Origin: Ahaetulla prasina
Taxonomy: Eukaryota; Chordata; Lepidosauria; Squamata; Colubridae
Assembly: GCF_028640845.1 (NCBI RefSeq)
Contig: NC_080540.1
Span: forward strand, 133,948,420 to 134,012,419
Direction: 5' to 3'
DNA: 64,000 nt
In this document: in pieces, positions 47,201 through 59,200 of the stretch
Layout: each line of letters opens with the position of its first letter
Numbering within the stretch: the stretch's first letter is position 1
Position numbers and translations under genes: made by a program
Notes under the pieces: model-generated
The model's input: the letters and a program-made list of their open reading frames with translations, nothing else
Told to the model about the DNA's origin: nothing
Databases searched by the model: none

Positions 47201-50200
47201 TCAATTCCCCCCAGCTCCAGATTGATTATTATAGACAAGCATTATTGGAAGTGGAATTCAAAACATCTGAATATCCCCAAGATAATGTCATTTCAACCAT
47301 AGAAATTCATTTTCAAACCTTATTTATCATAGAGTTTACTGGGTGACTCATTATGACTCATGCTGAGTCAGGTACTTATCTGTCAACTTTAAGATGACAA
47401 CAAGGAGAACATAATTTCTGTCTTGAACATCATGAAGAAAAAATAGAGAACAATATAATAATAAACACTAATGACTCATAAGGCTTAATTGCAAGCATAA
47501 TTGAAAATAGGCCTTAACATATGCAAGAGGTATGGAACTCAATGTTACAATAACATTGCGTTCATTTCTGTACCTGGTATGGCTGCTGACTGTAGGAAAA
47601 TGCTGGCGTGAATACAGCAGGATCTCCTTGGCACAATACCATATAATGACATCTCTGAAACCATCTTGGAATTGGGAAAAATAACCCATAGTTTTTTCGT
47701 TGGAGAAAAGAAATTCCATGAGAAAAAAAATGAAGAATATGGGTCACTAAGTGACAAAATATTTGAAAGAGAGATGAGGGTACATTTAGGCACTCTTAGG
47801 AACTATGTATTATGCAATAATAGGTGATGATGTTCACCTGAATAGGCTTGCCGATACTGCTTCACATATCTAAATCCAGCAACAATATTCTCTCCACAGA
47901 TTGCGCAAATTGATGTTTTCAGGGCTGCAGGTTTGCAGCCTGATGGGATTATTGGTCACTCCGTTGGAGAACTGGCCTGTGGCTATGCAGATAACTCCCT
48001 AACACATGAAGAAGTAATTCTCTCAGCTTACTGGAGAGGAAAATGCGTCAAAGACGCGAAATTGCCACCAGGGGGCATGGCTGCTGTTGGTAAGTAAAAG
48101 TCCCTCATGAATATTGAGAAAAAACATCTGAATTATAACTTGAGAAGGGAGTTCACACAGCACACTAATTCTTAAACCTGAATTAACACCATAATAGCAT
48201 CCATATAATGCACTGTCTCTAAACCAACTATTTTACGGTTTAGGGATGACAGCTTGGTTCATCCAATGGATTATAGCTATTGAAAGCTTACTGATTTATG
48301 AATGAAAAGAATGGACCACTCCTAGTAATGGAGTTGCTTTCTTTATTCATAAATCAGTGATCAAATGGCCGAGTATTATAGTATATTCTGATACCACATA
48401 AAACTGGTGTTTCTTTTCTATTTCTACTTTGGGATCATATAGCCTAATTTTTCATCCTTCTGCCTTTCTAGACATATTGGATTATAACCTTGGTTACTAT
48501 GCAGCATAGTTGTGATGGGAGTTTGGGGAAAGTTACAGCGTATGGAAGAAGCTTTTACAGAAACAATTGAAAATATGGGAAGAAAATCCAAATCTAAATT
48601 CATCTCAGAAATAAATGTTTGTGGTCTTAACAAGATCTAGTTCATTGTGTATTAAGCAATAAAATGGGTTGGATTTAAGTAACTACCTTTCATTACAAAA
48701 CCCATTAGAGATATTGGGCCTGTGAGATTCTTACAGAGTCCGACGCTGTATATTGTGCTTGAGTTAAGAAATTGGTCTTGAAAATTATATTTAATTCAAA
48801 AAATATATTCTAGAAATAGTCATTGTTTCCCAAAATGCCCACACATCTTTTTCTGGTTGAGCTGTTGTCTCTAGTCAACCAGGTTTGGCAACTTTATGGA
48901 ACAATGGATATCTACAAAACTTGTTTTCCAGAAGCAACTTGTCTGTGAGGTGTGTGTGCTTTATGGAATACAGTCCTTATCTTTCTTCTTACCTTTCTTT
49001 GGATTATCAAACAGAATTCTTTATCCTGTCACCCAAGTGCTATTTGAATTAATTGCTATTAGCTGGGGGTGGGGGGAGTGTTTCATCCTGGCATGGCTAT
49101 TCTAGTATTGCTTTCTTTTGTTCATAAACCGTGCAAGTTGTTCGGAATGATGTATTAGTGGGCAGCCATAGAAGTCAATAAATGAGTGAGCATTCCTATT
49201 TGAATGGCATATGTCTGGTTAGATATTTATTTATTTATTTATTTATTTATTTATTTGATTTCTATACCGCCCTTCTCCCGAAGGACTCAGGGCGGTGTAC
49301 AGGCAAGAATAAAACAAACGGTACAATATACAAATTTAAAATGCAGTTAAAAAACTTATTTTAAAAATTGGCCTGAGAAGTAAAATATATAATAAGCTAA
49401 AAAACCCCATTTAAAATTAATTACTAAGAATTTAAAAATTTGTTAAAATCAATTTAAGCCAGCCCAGCGAATAAAAGATGTGTCTTCAGTTCGCGACGGA
49501 ATGTCCGAAGGTCAGGTATTTGGCGTAAACCGGGAAGTTCGCTCCAGAGTGTGGAGCCCCACAGAAGGACCTTCCTGGGGCCGCCAGCCGACATTGCTTG
49601 GTGGACGGCACCCTGAGAAGTCCCTCTCTGTGAGGCGTGCGGGTCGGTGGGAGGCATGTGGTAACAGCAGGCGGTCCCGTAAGTACCCAGGCCCTAAGCC
49701 ATGGGCGCTTTAAAGGTAGTAACCAACACCTTAAAGTGCACTCGAAAACCACAGGTAGCCAGTGCAGTCTGCGCAGGAGCGGTGTTATATGGGAGCTACG
49801 GAGCTCCTTCTATCACCCGCGCAGCTGCATTCTGGACTAACTGAAGCCTCCGAGTGCACTTCAAGAGCCCCATGTAGAGAGCATTACAATAATCCAAGCG
49901 AGAGGTAACGAGTGCATGAGTGACCGTGCACAAGGCATCCCGATCAAGGAAGGGGCGCAACTGCCGAACCAGGCGAACCTGGTGGAAGGCCCCCCTGGAG
50001 ACGGCCGTCAAATGATCTTCAAACGACAGCCGTTCGTCCAGGAGGACACCTAAGTTGCGCACCCTATCCTTTGGGGCCAATAACTTGCCTCCAACAGTCA
50101 GCCGCGGCTGCAGCTGACTGAATCGGGGTGCCGGCATCCACAGCCACTCCGTCTTGGAGGGATTAAGCTTGAGCCTGTTTCTCCCCATCCAGACCCGTAC

Positions 50201-53200
50201 GGCTTCCACACACCGGGACAGCACTTCAACAGCTTCATTGGGGTGGCCTGGGGTGGAGAAGTACAGCTGAGTGTCGTCAGCGTACAGCTGGTATCTCACC
50301 CCAAAGCCACTGATGATCTCCCCCAACGGCTTCATATAGATGTTGAACAGAAGGGGCGAGAGAATCGACCCCTGCGGCACCCCACAAGTGAGGTCCCTCG
50401 CGGTCGACCTCTGCCCCCCTGTCAACACAGTTCAATTAACACAATATAGCATATGATTTAACACATAAAATATAAAATCCCCAGTCTTGGACTAGAACTA
50501 ATAGGAGAGAACTTTATGAATAAGTTGACAAGGTTCCATCAGGCAAGATGGAGGATAAGAATAGAGCATCTAAATGACAGGGCGTGTTTTAGATTGCACT
50601 ATTTAGCACAGTATGATCAGATGCCGTTCTAACTGGCAGCTTTGAGAATGGTAATCTAACATATTTGATATCAAGGGAAAACGTCATGGCTTATGTTTAT
50701 TCAAAAGTTTGAGGCCCTTGTTCTAGTCCCTAAGCTGTATGAATATTATTAAAATACTAATTTAGCTTGCTTTTCAGGTATCCAATCCATGGCTACCAAT
50801 ATCACCAACTTTATGTAATTACAGCTGTGATTCAATGCACACCAAAATAAAGTCCTTTTGAATAAATATGCACAGGAGAGCACTGTACATACAGCATAGT
50901 TTTGTACTGTTTGATGGTAGAGAAGGCATGGAAAAACTAGATGCAGAAAAGTGCTTCATAATCCCTCTCACAGAGAGTGTTCTTCTACAAATACACAGAA
51001 ATAATTTTAGGGAAGAAATGTTTTTTAGTTCTAGGAATGTTATGTTGCTGTTCCTATGAAAAAAGGTTTTGCTTATTCTTCACTCGATTGGATTTATCTA
51101 AAGTAACCTGCCCTTTTCAGGTCTGACATGGGAGGAATGCATGGAAAAGTGCCCTCCAGGAGTGGTACCTGCCTGTCATAATTCTGAAGACACTGTCACC
51201 ATCTCAGGCCCTCAGGTAAAATAATCGGAACGATTACTTCAAATGTTGGCATTTAGAGTGTCCTCAGTACCATCTCACCTGGGTCAACTGGATGTGAAAG
51301 CTCAATGCTGTTCAGCTAATTAATCTTACTTGTATTTGTGAAAACTCTTAACTTTAAGGGTTGCCAGCAGCCTGTGTGAATGCTAACCAAGGGTCACATT
51401 CAGGATGAGAATTATGGACTGCCTTGATTGCCTTCTGGATAGAACAGCAAGATAGATGAGAGTAAATAATATAGAATAGCACATAGGGAGATATAATATT
51501 ATTTCAGTTTTTGTTTGGACAGTTCAGAAGAATGTGTAACAAGCAACAGTATTAACTCCTGGAATACTTAATAGTTTGCTCAATATTAAATGTAGACTAA
51601 TTGCATTGGACCAACATGTGGGATGTAATGGATACCCTTCAGGGAGCAGGGCCCAAGTGCATAATGCAATTAACGATAAACTATTGGAGTAACTCTAAAT
51701 TTTGCTAATTTTTTAGGAGGCCGTAGCCAAATTTGTGACTAAGTTGAAATCAGAAGGTGTGTTTGCGAAGGAAGTGCTGAGTGCTGGAGTTGCTTTCCAC
51801 TCCTACTATATGGCTTCAATTGCACCAGTGTTGCTTAGTGCCCTGCAAAAGGTAATGCTCCGGAAGGATCCAGTGCTGGGGAGGGTGAAGGGGTTCAGAT
51901 CAAAAGACATGACCTCCAATGTTTGCATGTCCTTTTATTTCCTCCTTTTAGGTTATCCTAAATCCAAAGCCGCGCTCATCCCGCTGGATCAGTACCTCTA
52001 TCCCTGAAAGCCAATGGCAAAGTGAGCTGGCTCAGAATTCCTCTGCTGAGTATCACGTGAATAATCTTGTCAACCCAGTCCTGTTCCAGGAAGGTCTGAA
52101 GCATATCCCAGATAATGCAGTGGTTGTGGAAATTGCTCCACATGCTCTTCTACAGGTATTATTCTTGGAGACTACAATGTGTAAAAGTTAGTAAGAATAC
52201 CATAGGGCCAGTCTTCCCAAAATTGGCGTCTTCAGATGTGTTGTAGTTGAAAATTCCCAGAATTTCCCTCAGTCAAGGATCTCCTGAAGCACCAACTTGT
52301 GGAAATCTGCTGGGTCCTCCTCACCAGTTCATACTTTCCTCTGTGTTTCTAAATATCATGTAACTTTTCCGCACCTGTTTTAATTTGCTGCTCAGCATTC
52401 ATAATATTTTCTGAAATCAAAAAGACAGAAGCCATTTCATTAATATCATTTGGGAGTAGAAAATGAAGCAGAAAATGAAATCTTTCCAAAGCCTGTTGAA
52501 TATCTCCAAATACCATGTTTTGTAATACTTAGTGTTACAGGGTTGTGATATGGTGTTTGTAGCTCATAGTCACTTTGAAACAATGGCCACGCTGGTTTTG
52601 TGCTACTCATTGTTTCTAGAAATAAAGTCTCTAATCTCTAGGTTTCCCAACTATTCTCAGAAAATCAAGTTAGAACAATTCATTTTTATAAGAAATAGAA
52701 TTATGACATCTAAAACCTTTATTACAACTTAGACTAATACAACTAGGATAATAAAAGCAATGGCAACAAGGAACCCATTTGCACAGGTTAGAGTTAAAAT
52801 GTCTGAAAAGTGCAAGGCTTGTACTGTATAGTGAACCATGGGCTAAACTAGAATGGAGTTACAAGAGTACATTGACTTCCTATTAAAATGTCTCGGTTGG
52901 ATTACTGCAATGCTCTCTACGTGGGGCTGCCCTTGAGGTGCACCCAGAGGCTGCAGTTAGTCCAGAATGCAGCTGCGCGAGTAGTAATGGGAGCTGCTCG
53001 TGGCTCCCACGTAACATCACTGCTCCGTAGTCTGCACTGGCTTCCTGTGGTCTTTTGGGTGTGCTTCAAGATTTTGGTTACCACCTTAAAGCGCTCCATG
53101 GTTTAGGACCCGGGTACTTACGAGACCGCCTGCTGTTACCCTATGCCTCCCACCGACCCGTACGCTCTCACAGAGAGGGTCTCCTCAGGGTGCCGTCCGC

Positions 53201-56200
53201 CAAACAATGTCGGCTGGCGGCCCCCAGGAGTAGGGCCTTCTCTGTAGGAGCATCGACGCTCTGGAATGAACTTCCCCTGGCCTACGTCAAGTGCCTGATC
53301 TTCGGACCTTCCGTCATGAGCTAAAAACATATTTATTTATTCAAGCGGGACTGGCATAATAGTTTGATTTTAAATAGGGGTTTTATTAATATTTTAAATT
53401 TTTTAAATTTAATTTTAACTATCAGCCGTTTTTGTAATTCTGCTACATTTTAATTCGTTTTAACTGTATATATCTTGTATTTTATTTCTGGCTGTACACC
53501 GCCCTGAGTCCTTTGGGAGAAGGGCGGTATAAAAATTTAATAAAATAAAATAAATAAAATAAAAATAAATAAATGGCCCAGGCAATTCTAAGAAGTTACA
53601 ATTCAGAACACATCATGAAGTTTCAGGACAATCCCTGAATTATTTATTACTGTAATTATTTATGTGTTCAATTTTTATGGCTATCCACTCACCAGGGAAC
53701 TATGACTCAAACAATACCACCAGTGGTGGGATTCAAATAATTTAACAACCGGTTCTCTGCCCTAATGATTTCTTCCAACAACCAATTCACCAAACTGCTC
53801 TGAAAGTTAATAACCGGTTCTCCCGAAGTGGTGCGAACTGGCTGAATCCCACCACTGAATCCCACCCTATTTATGCTTCTTTAAAAGCAAGTACATTGGT
53901 GTTTACAGGTAGTCCTCGACTTACAACCATTTGTTTAGTGACCATTCAAAATTACAACAGTACTGAAAAAAGTGTCGATTTCCACACTTATGACCGTTGC
54001 AGCATCCCCATGGTCACATGATCAGAATTCAGACTCTTGGAAACTGACATGTATTGATCATGTTTGCAGTGTCCTGGGATTGTGTGATCACCATTTGTAA
54101 CCTTCCCAGCTGGCTTCTAACAGGCAGAATCAATGGGGATTCGCTTAATGACTGCATCACTCACTTAATAATTGCAGTGATTTGCTTAATAACTGTGGCA
54201 AAAATGTAAAATGCAGCAAAACTCATTTAACAACCTCCTTGCTTAACAACGGAAATTCTGGGCCCAGGTATAGTTGTAAGTCACGGACTACCTGAAGTGG
54301 GATTTACTCCTAGATATTCATGTATAGGTTTACATCACTGAGAGACACAATTGCTTTTTTGTTTTGAAAGGACAGCTTTACAATTCTGCTTACCTTTGTG
54401 ATTTTGGTTTCTTGTTTGTTTGGGTTTGGGTTTTTTTTGAGTGAAGGTTATCAAATTTTACCTTTGCTGCAAAATTTATTTTGTGTTTGGAAGTTTATCC
54501 TGATTACTGGGAACAATTACCGAGGTGCTTTTGTATTGATGTGATACAAAACCAATGTTTATAAGGATGTTTGGTTGTCATTCTTTATAAAAAGAGGTCA
54601 TTATAAATGGTCAATTTTAATTTTAGAAATAATATGTTGTAGCAAAATCTATCTCGTAGGAAGGCATTGCTCCCATAATAAAACAAACCCATTATAGAAT
54701 GGAAATGCTTGGTGGTGCAGTGGTTAGAGTGCAGTACTGTAGACTACTTCTGCTGACTGGCAGATCGAATCTCACCAGGCTCAAGGCTGACTCAGCCTTC
54801 CATCCTTCCAAGATAAAATGGTAAAATGAGGAGCCAGATTGTTGGGGGCAATATGCTGACTCTGGAGAGAGGACTGTAAAACACTGTGAAGCAGCATATA
54901 AGTGTAAGTGCTATTGCTATTAAGAATTGATTGTTAAAAACTGTTGGGGAAGCAAGAGGGAGGAGAGAGAAATCTATCTTTGTGATCTGTGTAACCCTGG
55001 TTATCTATGGCAGAATCATCTTCGTGGGTTTGCAGAGTTAGATGTAGCATTGTTTGTAGTAGACTTTTGTCTACTGGAGTGCCTTAATTCTGAATTCCCT
55101 GTTTTCTGTAAACTTTGCCTTTTCACTTATAAGTAAAATCCGTTAATATTATCTGTGTAATAGTTGTCCCATAGAGTTTATCTAGGCTGCTTTAGTATGT
55201 TTTACTATGATGACTTCATTTATTGTGTTTTGAGGCTTGGAATTTGATTTCCAAAAAGTGCTTCAAGGGATCAGAAAGTTGCAGAAGGGGATCACATGAC
55301 CCTGGGATGCTGCAACCATCATAAATATGAACCTGTTGCCAAGCATCTGAATTTTGATCATGTGACTACAGAGATGCTGTAGTGTTGTAAGTGTGAAAAA
55401 AACTAATGAGTCCCTTTTTTAGCACTGCTGGAACTTTGAACAGTCACTAAATGAACTGTTGTAAGCTGAGGACTACCTGTAGAAGGAAGAAGAGCGCTTC
55501 TGACTTTGTGAGAAGGACCTGATCAACAGGGAACAATGCAGGAACAGTTCCTGAATAATTTTGTTGCCTCTCCAGAAGTCACAGAGAGGTGGCAAATGCT
55601 GCAATTGTACCTCATGTGATATAGCAGCAAGTTGGTTTCCTCACTGAGCATTGACACAGATTTGTAGTTGTATGACATTTTAGAGTTACAGGGTTTTATA
55701 AGCACCTAATCCCAGCATTGCATCAAGTTACTTGTATTGCTTTAGAAGAGCTGTGCTTTAATCCATTACCTCTTCCAGTGCTACTCCTACCATTTTTTCA
55801 GGGGCCATTCTTAGAATCAAAGAGCATGAAAAATCATTGTTTGTTTCCTCAACTTCAGATCCATCTATCAAGAGTTGACTGATAAGTAAGGAAAGCTCTA
55901 GAAAGCAAACTTTGAAAAACCTCCTTGATTAAAGTTCTCAGATATAACTAGTTCAATCTCTTAATTGGACTAGTTATATTTGAGAACTTTAATCGTGAAG
56001 ATTTTTTCAAGGCAGCACCCTATTATATGGACTAGATTCAGCTCAAATTTGCAGATGCCAAAAATGTTTGGCCAGAATATTGCTTTCCAAATACCTAAAG
56101 CTGCTTCCTATAGGGAAAACTAATAAAGAGGTTTACCGAGGAAATGAATATGAAAAACATGAAAGTATCTGCATTGACTAGTTTAAGATAAAAATAGATG

Positions 56201-59200
56201 AAGGATTTTGTAGGCTCATGCTGCTGATAATATTCAGCAATAAAATAAAATAAAAATTTATGTTAATCAACAAGACAGAAAATTAGTGCTAAGAGCACTT
56301 GTTTAAATTAATGTTAGGGAACTATATTAAGAAAACTCAATAGGCCCTGGGCAAATCAGAACCCTTTGGCTGCTACTGAAGAGTAATTTCCGTAAGCATC
56401 AGAGTCCCAGTGTAGATAATCCCCTTCATACTTTGGTTAGTGGGTCAAAAGAATAAAGAAACAGCTTCTGTATTTTTAGTTGCTTGAGAAAATGCAGCGA
56501 ACTGTTTGTATAAGCTATAAGTAGAAACTCCCATATCCTACATGCACTGCTGGATAAATCATGATCAGAACACTGTACAGCTTATTTGTTCTGCCCATTT
56601 TGGCCTCTTTCATATGCATTGGAACCCCTGCATACAGGTTAATTACAATCAGGAAGGTTGAGACTGAAAAAGAAAGAGACCTGGTAAAGGCGGTGAGGCA
56701 AAGTACATTTACACCTTGCAGGATTGAACATTTGATTCTTCACATCAAATAGATTTTCTTTCTCAAGAGGAAAAAGGTTAAAAAGACATGTCATTTAAAC
56801 ATCCAAAGACATAGAGAAAAGTCCAAAAAATAACTTGCTTCATGCAGTTAGACTGACAGAGAATCAGAAGGCAAGATGCAGACTTCATCAGGAGTGAGGG
56901 AATGAAATAGCTTAGATCCGTGATGGCAAACCTAGGTGGCACACAGCGCTCTTTCTGTGGGTATGTGAGCTGTCGCTCCAGTTTAGCTCCACTGCACATG
57001 TGCACATCTCCCACCGGCCAGTAGGTTGTCGGTTCTCTGCTGTGCATGCGTGGGGTGCATGCAGGGGGCCACCCGCACATGTGCATGGGCGTGCGGGGGG
57101 CATGTGCCAGGACCCGCATGTGCAGGGCCCACCTGCACATTGCATTTTGGGGGTTTGGACACATGCACGCGCATTCGTGCATGCGCACACACTTTGGGCA
57201 CTCGATCTAGAAAAAGTTACCCATCACTGGCTTAGATAGTTGCGAAATATCGATCTAGGGAGAAGAATACTGCACAAGATAAACGCAACACTGGTTTAGA
57301 TTGTGCAATGTGAAAGTACAGTTGTGCAACAGATATTAAGCTTGCTTGTGAGTTTGGATCTACTTGGCGGTAAGCTTCTTTTCCAGTTTTTCCAGTCCAG
57401 TGTGCAAATTATACTCTAGATGTATTATATAAAACATAATGGAAAATGGAAAATGATGTAGCTATTCTAAAGATGTTACTGGAATTTTGGTTTCTGATGC
57501 TTGTTCTGAGTTTTTTCTTTAATCTTACTGCTGCGTACCCAAAGGTTCGTTTTCAAGAGGCAACTGGACTCTTGAAAAAGCACTTTTGGGAGAACCATGA
57601 CCTGGATGACTGAGAATCTCTATTGATATTTACTGCTGCTGTGTTTATGTATTTGCTGTCTTTCCTGTCAAATACAGTGAATAAAAATTAGAGGTGGTCT
57701 TAGCCAATTTCACTTTTCCTCTGCAAGCCTTCTTAAGCTATTCTGAGAATTTGATGTGCTCTTTAGATCAAAATCAAGGTCATTTCAAATCCAAGCTGTT
57801 CTATTTTATACAATTATTTTGCAGTTGAGAAACCATCACCTTTTCTTAAGGTGGCCTTTTTGGGCATGTATTATTTTGCCACTCGGGGGCTCCCAGACAA
57901 GACATCAGGCTTCCAGGTGTCTTTCTTTTATCATCCTTACGTATGTTCACTGCTTCTCCTGTCTGAGCTAGCAGCCCAGAGCCTTTTGATTGGCAGTGCT
58001 AAGATCTTGGCAATTTGCCTTGACAAATACTTCTGGTTTCTGTGATAAAGTGAAGGAACAGAGTTCTTGCATGGTATTTAAATCAAAGAGGGCAGAAACT
58101 ATATCTGGACCTTGTGCTATCTGATTGATTTGAAATAACATAATACTGGATTCTGGATTCTCCCCTGGTGTTTTTTTTAATATTGACATAAAATGATGAC
58201 ATTTTAGTTACTTCTACCAAAATTTGGCTCTATTTAATTAAAAGGGCATTCTCCCAAGGAATATCTACTGCTTCTGAACTGAGAAATTTTGGGGGAAAAA
58301 CAATAATGGGGAGGACAATAGGCTCCGGACCCAAACTAAACATGTGCTCAAAGACATAGAAACTCCCAGAGCATGTTTATACTTTCTATGTCTTATGTTA
58401 CATCTCTTCTTGTTGGCTGAAGTTGTAGTTCCTGTAAAAATTAATTAGAACTTGCAAATCTTACATCACTTTCTTCTAAAGTAAACTTCTTCTTAATCCT
58501 TCTGAGAAGTCCTGATTGGCTTTGTGTAGGAAGCTCATCAAAAGGCATTATTATTATTTTTACCATGCAATTGGTAAACATTGGCAGAACATAATGGATA
58601 CAAGGAGTTTTTCTGTCAGGTCAACAATAGCACTGACAACATTTTTTCCCCCTTACACTGTACTTATGCCTTACAACACAGGCAGCTTTTCCCAGCACTT
58701 ATATAATGGCAGAAAGAGCCATCTGTTTACTAAGTAAAACGAATGATTGTCTTAAAATTATTGTTGCTGATCTCTTCAACTATTTCTTCTTCATGCCATG
58801 CCCTTGTTCCCCCGTCTCATAAAAACTTGCCCATCAGAGTAAGTTGACAATCATAATTAATGAAATCTTTTGGAACTGGGAAATGTGTAACTTTTTCTGA
58901 TCATTTTTGTAATCTCTAACTAACTAGGCAATCCTGAAAAGATCGTTGAAACCAACCTGCACCATTCTACCTTTGATGAGGAGGGAACACAAGAACAATC
59001 TGGAATTTTTCCTGACAAATGTTGGAAAAATCCATTTGACAGGGTAAGGTAATGAGTGAAAGGTTAGCGGGGAATATAATGGCCCAAATTTCATAATTGG
59101 ATTGAATTGAATAGTACTATTATTTGTTTTGCCCCAGCTACTTTATGTGACTATCCAAGAAATAATTAAAGGTCTGAGGAAGAAGCCTGCATTTCTAATT

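Larger units (their letters stand above)
52156..58927 (+). other. FASN: FASN intron 14 (6.8 kb), transposon-rich
   Basis: Contains a sense LINE (52860-53577), a hAT MITE (53721-53857), Tigger-like elements (53904-54295; 55270-55492 partial), a SINE (54707-54925), a 99-bp hairpin (55912-56010) and a second hAT family (56918-57229). Stretches 52156-52859, 56011-56909 and 57238-58927 show nothing recognised. Confidence 0.7.

Noticed and set aside
54707..54925. tRNA gene (A and B box present)
   Set aside because: No cloverleaf can be drawn through the body, it has a SINE body and tail, and it lies in a FASN intron.
56778..57239. Cys/His-rich ORFs resembling zinc-finger or metallothionein-like proteins
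   Set aside because: They arise from CATGTGCAC-type repeats inside a 312-bp hAT element with exact target duplication, in overlapping frames on both strands.
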